Source: Lachnospiraceae bacterium OF09-6
Lineage (GTDB): Bacteria > Bacillota > Clostridia > Lachnospirales > Lachnospiraceae
Length of the DNA stretch: 64,000 bases
Direction: 5' to 3'
Assembly: GCA_003435055.1 (NCBI GenBank)
Contig: QUMM01000013.1
Location: 1-64,000, forward strand
Shown here: positions 35,715 to 46,506 of the stretch, one piece after another
How the letters are laid out: every line of letters begins with the position of its first letter
Numbering within the stretch: the stretch's first letter is position 1
Program-made: the position numbers and the translations under genes
The notes under the pieces: generated by a model
Database searches by the model: none
What the model was told of the DNA's origin: nothing
What the model saw: only the letters and a program-made list of their open reading frames with translations

Positions 35715-37675
35715 TTCCAGGCGAGCCGGTCTGTCAATGTAAAATCCTGATTCATATCGAAGCAAAGTACCTCATCCTGATCTACAATATAGAACTCATC
35801 CCCTGCATAGACTCCTCTGCAGCTGGCATCACCATCCCAGTACTCCCAGTCACTCATCGTGTAAGTCAGAAGATTCTGAAATCCCTTCTCTTCGTCGTAA
35901 GAAAATACCAGATATTCTCCATCGCAGACAAATCCAATCAGATTCTTCTCTCCATCAGCCAGAATTGCCTTATAGTCATAATCGGATGGCAAATAGGATG
36001 CCCCTTTGATCACATACTTATCCAGTTCCTCTACCTGTGACGGTTCTGAGATGTCAAACATAGATAGTTTCACTCCTGTCTGACTTCCGGTTTCTTCCTC
36101 TGCCTCATAGCCAACTCCCAAAAGCAGATGATCTCCATACGGATGCAGGTACGAAGAAAATCCCGTGAGCTTCAGTTCACTTAAGATCTGGGGATTGTCC
36201 GGATCGGACAGATCTGCACAAAACAGCGGATCCGTCTGACGAAATGTGACAAAATATGCTATTGTTCCCATAAATCTTGCAGATCGAATCGTCTCGCCAT
36301 CCGCCAAATCGCGAATAGCTCCTGTCACCTGCATATCTTCATCCAGTATATATAGGCTGTTGCTTTCCCCGTTGCTGTCCTCTGTCAATAATACCCTCAG
36401 ATACCCCTGATATTCATCCAGCGAGAACGTATCATTCAGAAATCCTGGTAATTCACACATTGCACCAGCGGTAATCTCTCCATCCTCACAGGCAAACCGC
36501 AGAATCTCCGTACTGCTCTTTCCGTCATTCCAATTATTGTTGCAGATGAACAGATTGTCACTGCTCATATAAAAATCCGCTGCGCCGGATACAATAGCCT
36601 TGGAACTGATCACGTTTTCCGGATCCTGAATATTGATTCCAGATGCCACAAGATAGTCTGGCTGGCTGGTCTGATCTGGCAGATAGACATCGGATATTGC
36701 CAGCTTTTGTTCATTGACCAGAGGTATCACGCTGCTGTCTTCAAAAGAATCCCCTAAAGACGGGCTGTACTGTGTCAGCAGATACACATAATCTCCATTT
36801 TTCCGGCTCTGCCGGTAATCCCCCTCCTGCGTGATCCTTCCGGTCATCTCCGGATGCTCACGTTCTGTGATATCATAAACAGTCAGGGCTGTGTACTGAT
36901 AACGATTCACTGTATACATATCGCTCTCAGCTTCTTCCATACTGCTCTCATATCCGGTGGTGACCAGCATCAGCTTGTCCCCATCCAGATACAGATCTTC
37001 TATACTCTCATTCAGCTTCTCTGGCTGAATTTCAGCAATCTCCTTCATCTTCGTCCCCCGGATATCCACAATCCGTACACTGCCAGAAGACTTCAATATA
37101 TACAGATAGCTTCCATCTGTCTTCACTACATCTCCTTCATCTACACCTGCCTCCCGCACATTTGTCTGTGAATAATCAGCTTCTCCTGTCACTTTTTGAT
37201 TTGCTGCTGTATCAGCAGCTCCGGCATCCATCGTGGTGATCTCTGCTGATTCTTCCAGCAGCATTACATCTCCACCCCGTGCATAACTGCCCGTCTGCTT
37301 TTCAAGTTCCTGCAATGTCTTATACAGTTCTTCTTCACTGTCAGCCTGCTTAAATTCACCTGATGCATCGACTTCCTCCGGCTGTACACTGCTCTCTGTA
37401 TCCTGTTCTGCCACAGGCTTCTCCATATCAGCCTCGGAAGACAATGCTGGTTCCTTCCACTGCTTATACAACTCTGTCTGTGTCCCGCCTGCTGCCACAA
37501 TAGCCAGCACCGCCGCTGCTTCCATCCATCTAATCATGATCTTCCTCCTTTGTATCTTCTTCTGTTGTGCTTCCCTCTTCAGCTTCTCCTCTACACTCTG
37601 CGGAGTCAGCTGCTCCGGTATCTCTATTCCTTCCGCAGAATGTCTGATCTTATCCAGTAATTCCTTCTGATCCAT
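35711..37675 (-). CDS. Membrane-anchored beta-propeller protein, likely anti-sigma partner
   Basis: A 654-residue protein. The cytoplasmic N-terminus (about 1-45) is followed by one membrane helix (about 50-65), an acidic linker, then a secreted C-terminal beta-propeller of the PF09826 type (starting TNVREAGVDEGDVVKTDGSYLYIL, with DGDKLMLVTTGY and LHPYGDHLLLGVGYEAEE). The gene follows directly after an ECF-type sigma factor and its N-terminus is the right size for a sigma-binding segment, so it probably holds the sigma factor until an extracellular signal arrives. Confidence 0.8.
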   Translation of the reverse strand: MDQKELLDKIRHSAEGIEIPEQLTPQSVEEKLKREAQQKKIQRRKIMIRWMEAAAVLAIVAAGGTQTELYKQWKEPALSSEADMEKPVAEQDTESSVQPEEVDASGEFKQADSEEELYKTLQELEKQTGSYARGGDVMLLEESAEITTMDAGAADTAANQKVTGEADYSQTNVREAGVDEGDVVKTDGSYLYILKSSGSVRIVDIRGTKMKEIAEIQPEKLNESIEDLYLDGDKLMLVTTGYESSMEEAESDMYTVNRYQYTALTVYDITEREHPEMTGRITQEGDYRQSRKNGDYVYLLTQYSPSLGDSFEDSSVIPLVNEQKLAISDVYLPDQTSQPDYLVASGINIQDPENVISSKAIVSGAADFYMSSDNLFICNNNWNDGKSSTEILRFACEDGEITAGAMCELPGFLNDTFSLDEYQGYLRVLLTEDSNGESNSLYILDEDMQVTGAIRDLADGETIRSARFMGTIAYFVTFRQTDPLFCADLSDPDNPQILSELKLTGFSSYLHPYGDHLLLGVGYEAEEETGSQTGVKLSMFDISEPSQVEELDKYVIKGASYLPSDYDYKAILADGEKNLIGFVCDGEYLVFSYDEEKGFQNLLTYTMSDWEYWDGDASCRGVYAGDEFYIVDQDEVLCFDMNQDFTLTDRLAWN

Positions 37676-37687
37676 TCTGGTCTCCTC

Positions 37688-38191
37688 CTACTTTTCCAAA
37701 TATTCTGCCATCTTCTCAAGTGCCCTCTTCTGTCTGGAACGCACGGTATTATCATTCAGATCTAAGATTCTGCCAATCTCTTTGCTGGTGTACCCGCCGA
37801 ACAGATTCAGCGACAGAATCAGTCTCTCTTCATCCCCAAGTCTGGCAAATGCTGCGCGCACATCTGCCGACTCTTCGACATCTCTTCCTGCCGCTTTCAG
37901 ATCTTCCGGTATCTCTTCTGTCTTATTCAAATAATCCTTTAACCGCATTCTGCATTTGTTGGATAGTATACGAAATATCCAGGATTTAAATGACTCTGCC
38001 TTCTTCAGGCCACTCATCTGTGCCCAGGCATCTGCCACTGTATCACCGACCATATCTTCTGCATCATGACAGTTCTTTAATGTATAAAGAGCAAACCGAT
38101 ACAGATCCTGATAATATTCCTGATACAGAGCAGCAAATGCAGATGCATCTCCTCTTCGTGCCTTCCGCACAAGTGCCGTCTCTTTTTCCAT
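37688..38191 (-). CDS. ECF-type RNA polymerase sigma factor
   Basis: A 167-residue sigma-70 family protein with only regions 2 and 4. Region 2: ASAFAALYQEYYQDLYRFALYTLKN, DAEDMVGDTVADAWAQM. Region 4: LNLFGGYTSKEIGRILDLNDNTVRSRQKRALEKM. A good AAAAGGAGAAAG site precedes the ATG. It lies 12 bases before the membrane beta-propeller protein, the usual sigma/anti-sigma order. It likely drives its own operon, but I cannot define its promoter motif. Confidence 0.9.
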   Translation of the reverse strand: MEKETALVRKARRGDASAFAALYQEYYQDLYRFALYTLKNCHDAEDMVGDTVADAWAQMSGLKKAESFKSWIFRILSNKCRMRLKDYLNKTEEIPEDLKAAGRDVEESADVRAAFARLGDEERLILSLNLFGGYTSKEIGRILDLNDNTVRSRQKRALEKMAEYLEK

Positions 38192-38257
38192 CTTCTTTCT
38201 CCTTTTCTTCTGTTCACTTATATAGTGTAAAAAAAGTATAGTTTTGTTGCATTGTTT

Positions 38258-39123
38258 TTATAAAAAATGATACCAGTACCCAAATTCTTTTTCTTCTGCC
38301 GCTTTGTATTCCGGAAATCCGTACATGGCCGCCAGATTCCGATCCTGCGTTCCCCGGTTCAGACCCGGCACTGCCAGTATGTATTGCCCATTCTCATGAC
38401 GCCCCAGCATCAAATGATGATATTTCATATATTTTTGCTGTACAAATGGACTGGACGCATACACACTCTCTTTTTCTCCCAGAAACGTAATATCCTTCGG
38501 AGCGATCTGAATGCATTCCGCAATCTCACTGTCTGTAAATGGTATCATATGCGGATAATGAAACTGAAACTGTTCCCAGCGACCGCTCAGACTGTATTTT
38601 TCTGGCTGGTCGCCTTGCCGGTTCTGTGCTTCAAGTTCCTGCTGCTCTTCTGCCTCTTTCTTGCTGTCAGCTTCAGGCTCTGCTTCAGATTCTGTTTCAT
38701 CCTTTTTCTTCTCTGTAAAATGTTCTGTTGTCAGCTTTCTGCTGTCCACCGGCCGTTCATCCCATACGGTAAGGAACAGGCCTCCTGACTGTTTTTCTTC
38801 AGTTTCTGCCTGTATCCACACTCCGCTGATCTGTGTAAAAGAATATCCCTGCTCCTGAAAAACATTTTCTGATGTCGTCACGGTGCACTCACAACTTCCA
38901 CCACGCATTACCGCTCTGCCCATCAGAATTCCATACAGCCATTCTCTCTCATGAAAAATCCATAAATCCGACATTCCATCGGCTCTTTTCTTCCGCCCCT
39001 GATCTTTAGCTGCATCCGACAGATTCCATTTCGCATATTTACTTTCACAAATCCGGCATTCTTTGTCTTTTTTCCATCCTCATATTCATACATATATGCT
39101 ATAAAATGGCGATATTCTGACAT
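38258..39123 (-). CDS. DUF6128-like protein; one-base frame break
   Basis: Restoring one A near 38942 joins two frames into 288 residues. The N-terminal part (MSEYRHFIAYMYEYEDGKKTKNAGFVKV) and the C-terminal IPFTDSEIAECIQIAPKDI...GYWYHFL are typical of DUF6128 proteins in Lachnospiraceae. A charged Glu/Lys linker lies between. There is no signal peptide or membrane helix. The function is unknown. It is encoded between the sigma factor and the secreted transglutaminase-like protein. Confidence 0.75.
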
Positions 39124-39184
39124 ACTCCACCAACCTTTTTTGTTTGTGTAAGTATATGCCAGAATACCGCCATTATGCTTATCT

Positions 39185-41091
39185 CTATCTTACCTGTATC
39201 TTCAGTTTTGCTGTTTTTCCGCTGGCACTTCGAACTGTAATCGTTGCTTTTCCTTTCTTTTTTGCCTTTACTTTCCCGCTGGCACTGACTGTTGCCACTT
39301 TTTTATTCGAAGTCTTATAAGTTACCTTATCATTTGCTGTCAGAGGCGTACGTGTATATTTTATAGAAAAGCACTTTCCTTTTTTCAGTTCCACACAGGT
39401 CTTTTTCAGCTTAATCTTTTTTGTAGCTACTTTCCCTTTCTGCACCTTTATCTTACAGGAGGCTTTCGCACCCTTCCGACTGGTTACAGTAATGACTGCC
39501 GTACCTTTTTTCAGTGCGGTCAGTTTTCCAGTACGACGATCTACCTTTACTACTTTGCTGTTGGAAGACTTCCACACTTTGACGCTGTCCCCGGCCTGCA
39601 GCGAAGTTACCTTCAATGCTTTTGTACTCTTCTTCGCCTGCATCGGAAGGCTGGTGACATTCAGGCTAATCTTATAAGACGCCGCAGCGTTCTGTTTTCC
39701 CTTCACTGTCACCTGGCAGGAAGCCAGTACTCTGGATCCATAGGACAGTGTGATCTGTGCTGTTCCTGCTCCCTTTGCAGTAATATAAGCCTGATCGGCT
39801 CCTCCTACTTCAATCACACTGGCTACCGCTGTATTAGAGCTGTGCCATTTCAGTTCGTCCGTTGGCACAGAGGCTGGTTGAATCGTTGCTGTCAATTTCT
39901 CACTTTTTCCAATATTCATCGTCAGGCTGCCTGGTGTGAAATATGCACTAAACGGTATAGAACTATAACTGCCATCTTTTCGATAGGCTGTAGCAGATAG
40001 CTGTGGTACGGAAAATGGAGTATAACTGCTGCTTGTGAATCTGCCCACAGCCAGATGATTCTGGCCAACCGTCTCTGAATACAGTCCTGGGGTCTGATAT
40101 CCTGCCAGGAAATGGGTCATCCGCGGTGTGGAAGTTCCCAGGTCATCCCATGTACAATCCACCAGATACCATTTTCCATCCTCCATCTGCACATAATTCC
40201 AGATGTGGTCCATCTGCACCTCTCCATCAATCATATCAGACCCGCCTGGCACCAGAATACATGCGATTCCTTTTTTCTGACACAATAGCTTGAACAATCT
40301 TGCATAACAGTCACAAACGCCCTTGTGACTGTACTTTTCCAGCAAACCACCGGTAATGGTATGATAGGCCATTCGATCATCCGTTGGATAAACCACCAGC
40401 CGAATCACTTCTTCATAGGCTCTCTTTACCACTTCATATCGGTTAGTTCCTGTTATCTTCTGCTCCAGTCTGCTCAGTTCCTCATCTGTCAGATTCAGTT
40501 CAGAACGAATATCACTGTAATAATCGGTAAACCACATTCGGATCTTACTGATTTGGTTGCTGGCTCCCTCCGGCACCCATCGATAACCATAAATCCAGTA
40601 ATTCTCATTGTAATCAAACAGGAACGCATCGATCGCTTTTCCCACTTCACTGCACAGATTCTGATAAGCACTGGATCCCGTGCTGTTCACCAGGGGCAAT
40701 ACTACCTGTCTGGCCAGCGTAATCTCGATGGCGCTGCTTTGTGAAACAGCTCCTTTAATCCGATTCTGCTGTTGCGCCGCGACCAGCTCCGTATAAACCG
40801 TCTGTTCATTTGCCGTTTCCAGCTGTGCACCATAATAGGCCGCCACTCCGTTCCGGTACAGTTTCAATGCATTTTCCGGAGAATCATCCTGCCTGTTATT
40901 CTCTTCGGTCTTCGCCTTCGGCTGAAGACTGCCATTGCAAAAATGCTATCCTGCCCCTCTATTGGCCAGTCATACGCCTGTGCATCTCCCATACTGGATA
41001 ACATTACCAGTAAAAGTCCCATCAAAACACATACGTGGAGTATCTGCCATTTGAATTTTTTCTGTCTGTGATATGATTTGATTTTTTTCAC
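39185..41091 (-). CDS. Secreted transglutaminase-like protein with Ig-like repeats; one-base frame break
   Basis: Restoring one base near 40928 joins a signal peptide (MKKIKSYHRQKKFKWQ..., GTG start, AAAAGGGGA site) to the main frame, about 635 residues. A transglutaminase/protease fold occupies about 210-330 with Cys in GVCDCYARLFKLLC, His in DHIWNYVQM and Asp in YLVDCTWDD. Three bacterial Ig-like (Big_2) domains follow, each with the TSSNKKVA-type strand, and the last is Lys-rich. No sorting signal is seen. It probably acts on wall proteins or peptides as a protease or crosslinker. Confidence 0.82.
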
Positions 41092-41172
41092 TGTTTTCCC
41101 CTTTTCCTAAGCAGTCCATTTCATAAGTCTCTATCTGGCTTCAGTCTATCACAGGCATTTCAAATTTTCCAC

Positions 41173-41226
41173 AAAAAAACATTCTGCCGGGAGCTAAACT
41201 TTCCGGCAGAATGTTCTGTTTTTTTA
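41173..41226. terminator. Bidirectional terminator between the transglutaminase and glgB genes
   Basis: AACATTCTGCCGG (41178-41190) pairs with CCGGCAGAATGTT (41203-41215), with A-run and T-run flanks. It is one of the strongest hairpins in the window and ends glgB. Confidence 0.93.
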
Positions 41227-41235
41227 TGCTGTTTT

Positions 41236-43260
41236 TTATGCATTTTTCTTAGCAGCTGTCTTTTTTGCTGCTGATGTCTTTCTGGCTGTCGTCTCTTTTT
41301 TTACAGTATTTTTACGTGCTGTAGTCTTTTTTACGGTCTTGTCCTTTTTTTCATACTGGAATACGGCCACCCCATATGCCGGAAGGCTGTATCCGATGGA
41401 ATATGGTTTATTGTCGCAGACTCCCTTTTTAGAGCGATAGCTGGATGCTCTCTTTTCTCCGCTTCCGCCAAAGCGAGCCTCATCACTGTTCAATACCAGC
41501 TTATAGCTTCCAGACTGTGGTACCCCTACACGATACTCCGGTCGTTCTACCGGTGTAAAGTTCACTACAAAGAGCAGATTGTTCTTGCCATCCTTAGAAT
41601 GACGGATAAAGCTGAAGATACTGCGGTCGCTGTCATCTGCATTGACCCACTCAAAGCCTTCCCAGTTGTCATCAGTCTCATACAGAGCCGGGCTTCCCTG
41701 ATACAGATGAAGCAGCTCCTTCACATACTCTTTCATCTGAACATGCTTTTCTTCCGCCAGCAGATACCAGTCCAGTTCTCTCGCTTCGCTCCATTCACGG
41801 AACTGGGCAAAATCCTGTCCCATAAACAACAGCTTCTTACCAGGATGTCCCATCATAAAGCTGTATCCTGCCTTCAGATTTGCAAATTTATCATCATATT
41901 CTCCCGGCATCTTATTGATCATGGAGCCCTTCATATGTACTACTTCATCGTGAGACAGCACCAGCACATATTTTTCTGAAAATGCGTAAGTCATAGAGAA
42001 TGTCATCTTGTTATGGTTGTAGCTTCTGAAATATGGATCCAGCTTCATGTAATCAAGAAAGTCGTGCATCCATCCCATGTTCCATTTCATGGTAAATCCC
42101 AGTCCGCCGTCTTCCGGTCTTCCGGTCACCTGTGGCCATGCTGTAGATTCCTCTGCAATAATCATGGTTCCGTGATTTCGTCCAGTCACTACTGTATTCA
42201 GATGTTTGAAGAATTCGATCGCTTCCAGATTCTTATTCTCTCCATAGATATTCGGCACCCAGTTGCCTGCACTGCGGCCATAATCCAGGTACAGCATAGA
42301 TGCCACTGCATCCACACGCAATCCGTCAATATGGAACTGTTCTACCCAGTACAGAGCATTGGCAATCAGGAAATTCTTTACTTCGTTCTTAGCATAATCA
42401 AATACCTTGGTTCCCCAATCCGGATGCTCGCCCTTTCTTGGATCTGCATATTCATACAGTGCCTGTCCGTCAAAATCTGCCAGACCTGCGGCATCCTTCG
42501 GAAAATGCGCCGGTACCCAGTCCAGAATCACGCCTATTCCATTCTTATGGAAGTAGTTCACCATATACTGGAAATCTTCCGGTGTACCATATCTGGCTGT
42601 CGGTGCATAGTAGCCAATCACCTGATAGCCCCAGGAACCATCAAATGGATGCTCGGCAATCCCCATCAGTTCCACATGTGTATACCCCATATCCTTTACA
42701 TACTCTGTCAGTTCATGGGCGAATTCACGATAATTGTAAAATCCATCCGGATCCTCTTCTGTCACCGGATGCTTTCTCCAGGAACCCGGATGTACTTCGT
42801 AAATTGCCATCGGGATTTCATCCACATTCTGTTTCCCTCTGGCCTTCAGCCATCTGGCATCTGCCCACTTCAGACGAGAGATATCCGTCACCCTGGAAGC
42901 AGTTCCCGGACGGAACTCTGCCTGATTGCCATATGGATCTGCCTTATACAGCTTTCTTCCATCACTGGTAGTAATCAGGAACTTATATAGTTCTCCCACA
43001 CCGATTCCTTCTACAAAGATCTCATAGATACCGATCTCACCGACACGGGTCATCTCATAAGCTTCCCGTTCTTCCCATTCATTAAAATCACCTACTACGT
43101 GTACCTTGGCAGCATGCGGTGCCCACACGGCAAAATAAACACCTTTTTTGCCCTCATTGGTCGCCAGGTGCGCTCCCAGCTTCTTATATATATCATAATG
43201 TGTGCCCTGCCCAAAGAGATACTGATCCAGTTCTCCAATCCGCACTTCTTTTAATTCCAT
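41236..43260 (-). CDS. glgB: 1,4-alpha-glucan branching enzyme
   Basis: A 674-residue GH13 branching enzyme. CBM48 is at about 20-120 (YFAVWAPHAAKVHVVGDFNEWEE). The catalytic barrel shows the nucleophile Asp in DGLRVDAVASMLYLDYGR, acid Glu in IIAEESTAWP and Asp in LVLSHDEVVHMK. It makes alpha-1,6 branches in glycogen. The last 40 residues are an unusual tail of Lys, Ala and Thr (KKTTARKNTVKKETTARKTS...), resembling histone H1 tails. It is a single gene with no other glg genes nearby. Confidence 0.95.
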   Translation of the reverse strand: MELKEVRIGELDQYLFGQGTHYDIYKKLGAHLATNEGKKGVYFAVWAPHAAKVHVVGDFNEWEEREAYEMTRVGEIGIYEIFVEGIGVGELYKFLITTSDGRKLYKADPYGNQAEFRPGTASRVTDISRLKWADARWLKARGKQNVDEIPMAIYEVHPGSWRKHPVTEEDPDGFYNYREFAHELTEYVKDMGYTHVELMGIAEHPFDGSWGYQVIGYYAPTARYGTPEDFQYMVNYFHKNGIGVILDWVPAHFPKDAAGLADFDGQALYEYADPRKGEHPDWGTKVFDYAKNEVKNFLIANALYWVEQFHIDGLRVDAVASMLYLDYGRSAGNWVPNIYGENKNLEAIEFFKHLNTVVTGRNHGTMIIAEESTAWPQVTGRPEDGGLGFTMKWNMGWMHDFLDYMKLDPYFRSYNHNKMTFSMTYAFSEKYVLVLSHDEVVHMKGSMINKMPGEYDDKFANLKAGYSFMMGHPGKKLLFMGQDFAQFREWSEARELDWYLLAEEKHVQMKEYVKELLHLYQGSPALYETDDNWEGFEWVNADDSDRSIFSFIRHSKDGKNNLLFVVNFTPVERPEYRVGVPQSGSYKLVLNSDEARFGGSGEKRASSYRSKKGVCDNKPYSIGYSLPAYGVAVFQYEKKDKTVKKTTARKNTVKKETTARKTSAAKKTAAKKNA

Positions 43261-43320
43261 GATTCTGTCCCCCTTTTTCTAATATCTTTTAACCTATATT
43301 CCGGTACTTCTTCCTCGCCG

Positions 43321-43962
43321 TTATGTCCAGATTCCATGCATAAACTGATGTATCAGACTGCCCTTCTGCTCTTCTGATACCGTAATGTTATCCTCGCCGT
43401 CATCCTGATATCCCAGAAACAATATGTAATGATTCAGCAATCCCAGGAAACCAATTGCGAACTGCTTCTGTCTGCCATTCATATTTCCCAGCTGTCCGGA
43501 TGCCTGTTCGAAAAGCTGCACCGTCAGATTATACAGCTGCGTAATATATGGCCGCACAGCGGTATATACCTCATTCTCCCTGGCTGAATAGCTGAATGCC
43601 ATAAACAGCATATACGCCTTGCGGTTCTCATTGGCAAAATCAATCAGTGTCCCGGCAAATGCAGTTAAGGATTCCTCTATGCCATTCTGAAACTGTGCAT
43701 TTTCTGACAATCTTCCGAAAAATCCGGAAAATTCCCGCTCCAGAAGTACCTCTAACAGTCCGTACTTGCTTCCAAAATAATGATATAACGTTGGCTTGGT
43801 AATCCCGGCAGCCTGACAGATCTCCTGTATGCCGACTGCATCATAGCCTCTCTGATAAAAAAGTTCTAATGCACATGTCAGTATGTTTTCTCGATTATCC
43901 ATTTTCCTGCTCTCCATCACCAGGCCAGTCTGCTCCTTCTCCCTTGCTGTCAACTTTTTCAT
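43321..43962 (-). CDS. TetR-family transcriptional regulator
   Basis: Up to 213 residues. The HTH is in DAVGIQEICQAAGITKPTLYHYFGSKYGLLEVLLE; the rest is a helical ligand domain with aromatic residues (AYMLFMAFSYSARENEVYTA). The true start is uncertain: ATG 43962 has no site, while ATG 43902 (MDNRENILTCALELF) has an AGGAAA upstream and is more likely. A perfect palindrome lies at 43977-43992. Its targets are unknown; glgB lies 60 bases downstream on the same strand. Confidence 0.85.
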   Translation of the reverse strand: MKKLTAREKEQTGLVMESRKMDNRENILTCALELFYQRGYDAVGIQEICQAAGITKPTLYHYFGSKYGLLEVLLEREFSGFFGRLSENAQFQNGIEESLTAFAGTLIDFANENRKAYMLFMAFSYSARENEVYTAVRPYITQLYNLTVQLFEQASGQLGNMNGRQKQFAIGFLGLLNHYILFLGYQDDGEDNITVSEEQKGSLIHQFMHGIWT

Positions 43963-43976
43963 TGTCTAAATTCAAG

Positions 43977-43992
43977 TATACCGAACGGTATA
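43977..43992. promoter_or_regulatory. TetR operator palindrome
   Basis: TATACCG AA CGGTATA is a 16-base near-perfect inverted repeat, 14 bases upstream of the first possible TetR start. Such sites usually bind the regulator encoded next to them. Confidence 0.75.
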
Positions 43993-44010
43993 TTCTATGT
44001 CAAGAAGAAT

Positions 44011-44062
44011 AAAAAATACCCTGTAAAATCAGCAACCTGCCATTTTTACAAGGTATTTTTTG
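44011..44062. terminator. Bidirectional terminator after the TPR-AAA gene
   Basis: AATACC-TGTAAAA and TTTTACA-GGTATT pair across the segment, with A and T runs on both sides. Confidence 0.85.
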
Positions 44063-44070
44063 TATAACTT

Positions 44071-46342
44071 TTACTTTATCTTTCCAAAGTATTTTCCTTT
44101 AATGATGATACGGTCTTCTGCATCATAACGTTTGCCGGATACTGTGGAGAAAAGCTTGCCAAGACTGAACTTATTTGCCTTTTTGATCGCCTTGTCCATG
44201 ATCTCTTTTACATCCAGAATCGCTACCGGCTGTTCCGAATTCTGCAGAACTCCGATACCGTCATACAGTGTCAGTACTGCAGAATCATCCATGACACAGT
44301 CATTCTGAAGTGCATAATATTTACCAAACTCTACCAGTTCATCATTCGTCAGGGTCGGTACATTCAATGTGATATCAAACTTCTGCGCAAACTGTGGATT
44401 GCGTCCCAGCAGATCCATCAGATATCTTCTCTCGTCTTCCAGGAATACAATCAGCCGTCTGTCTTAAAATCCATTGCCATAGACAGCTGTGCTGCCGCAT
44501 TATCACTGAGATCTCCTGCTTCCTCGATAATCAGGATACCACCTGCGATCTTATTTACTGTTGCAGCAATGTCCTTGCCATTCAGATCTTCTGCATAAAT
44601 CTTTGCAACCTTCTGACTCTGCAGACCTTTGCATCTTCCGAGAATCTTTGCCATGCCAAGGGCCAGTGTGTACGTCCATTTCCTGCGTCTCCGATCAGAA
44701 GTACATTTCCATGAGAGGATGTCTTATCTGTCAGGATGCTGCGCATCATCAGAGTCACTACTTCATTGACCTGCTCATTCATGCCACGAATACTGCTCCA
44801 GAATCCAAGAAGGCTCTTTTCCTTCTCATCCAGTCCGGTTCTCACATAACTCATAGGATCAATCTTCGGCTGCTGAGGTTCTGCTTCCTGCTGTGCTGTC
44901 TGAACAGGAGTCTCTTCTGCAGCTTCCGCTGCCTCTGCTGGCTTCTCAGGTTCTACTGCCTGAACTGCTTCCTGAACTGGCTGTACATTCTGAACTGTTT
45001 CCTGAACTGGTTGTACATCCTGCACCTCTTCCTGCACAGGCTGCTGCTTCTCTTTCTCTTCTTTATTCATAACCGGAACATCTTTCAACACTGGTTCTTT
45101 TACTGGTTCCGGTACAGGAATCTGTACTGCCGCTGCCTCTCTCTGCCTTGCTGCCAGTTCTGTCGCATAGGAACGCAGATCTCTGTCACCGATCTCTCTG
45201 TGAATGCTGTCAGACAGATTAATCGTTTCTGCACTGAGGATATCCTGTGGCTGTGTCTCCTCCACCTGTGCCTCCGGGGCTGCTTCGGATACAGGAGACT
45301 GCTTCGGTTCCTCAGCGGCACCCGTCAGAATATCATCAATTGACATCTGGCCTTCCATCTGCTGTTCTTCTTCTGGTTCTTCTTCCTGCGTTGCTGCTAC
45401 TGCTGCTTCCGGAATCGGTTCTGGTTCTGCTGCAGGCTTGCTTCCTCTCATACCAGAAAGGATCTGTCTCATACTGTTGGCCAGTTCATTCTGCATCTCA
45501 ACTGTATTAAAATCCTTTGGTCTGGCTGGTTCTGTCGTCTGTTCTTCCTGTGTAGTCTCTTCTTTATGTTCTGCAACGGCTGCTGCGATCTCTTTTTCTG
45601 TATTCATCATAATACTGTCTGCGATCACCTCTGTCTCAGACTTCGGCAGTTCCTTAGTGATCTCTTCATCCAGTGTAGGCACTGCTGCCTCAATAGCAGC
45701 TTCCTTGGTCTCCATATCTACAATACTGCTTGGATTATCATAAATTGTCTGCTGCTCCGGTGTCAGCGGTGCATACTTCTTCTTCAGTTCCAGCGCCTGT
45801 ACCACATACTCCCCATTGTGGAACCACAATGCCAGATCATCACATTCTGCAATACACTTATCAATCATACCTGCCTGTGCATACAGCCTGGCCAGTTCGT
45901 ACGCCCACTGTTCGGTATATTCCTGACTCTTCAGTTCTTCCAGTACCTGAATCTGTTCTTCTACAGAGGAACCTCTTCCTTTGTAAATCTCATACTTCAA
46001 AATGTATTTATTATTGTCATGAGGGGCAAGATTCACATATTCTGTATAGTATTCTACTGCGTCATCAAAATCCTGTGTCTGCACACATGCCTCTGTCAGG
46101 CGGTACAGAATCTGTCTGCTGCCTGGAGAACGTCTGTAAGCACGATATAAAATATTCTTGCTGTCTTCTGCCCGGCCAACGATCTCATAGATCTCACTCA
46201 CCAGACAAAGGGTACGTACACTTCTGACTCTCTTCCATTCAATGGTATCTGCAATGGCAACTGCCTCTTCATATTCTTCTTTATCCACCAGTTTTTTCAT
46301 CTCTTCCAGCTTTGCCTGGTATTCGTATTTATCCACTTTCAT
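44071..46342 (-). CDS. TPR protein with degenerate CbxX/SpoVK-type AAA domain; two frame breaks
   Basis: Restoring one base near 44455 and one near 44671 gives about 757 residues. The N-terminus (about 1-230) carries TPR-like repeats (YEEAVAIADTIEW, SKNILYRAYRRSPGSRQILYRL). A long, Glu/Gln/Pro-rich segment follows (about 260-540). The C-terminal AAA module is CbxX/SpoVK-like (LIGDAGNGRTTLALGMAKILG, GGILIIEEAGDLS, FAQKFDITLNVP). In Walker A the usual Lys is Arg and Walker B has EE for DE, so ATP hydrolysis may be impaired. Start: ATG 46342 with AAGGGG close by; GTG 46336 is an alternative. Confidence 0.78.
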
Positions 46343-46506
46343 GCACCCCTTATATTTATTTTCTATCCTGATACCCACAGATCTCCATTGATCTGGATGA
46401 TATCTGGTATTATTATTTAACATAGTTGTAACAATTCTATCACAGACATATAGCCTTGTCAAAGGGAAACCCACCTGTTTTCACACTTTACTACTATTCC
46501 ATTATT

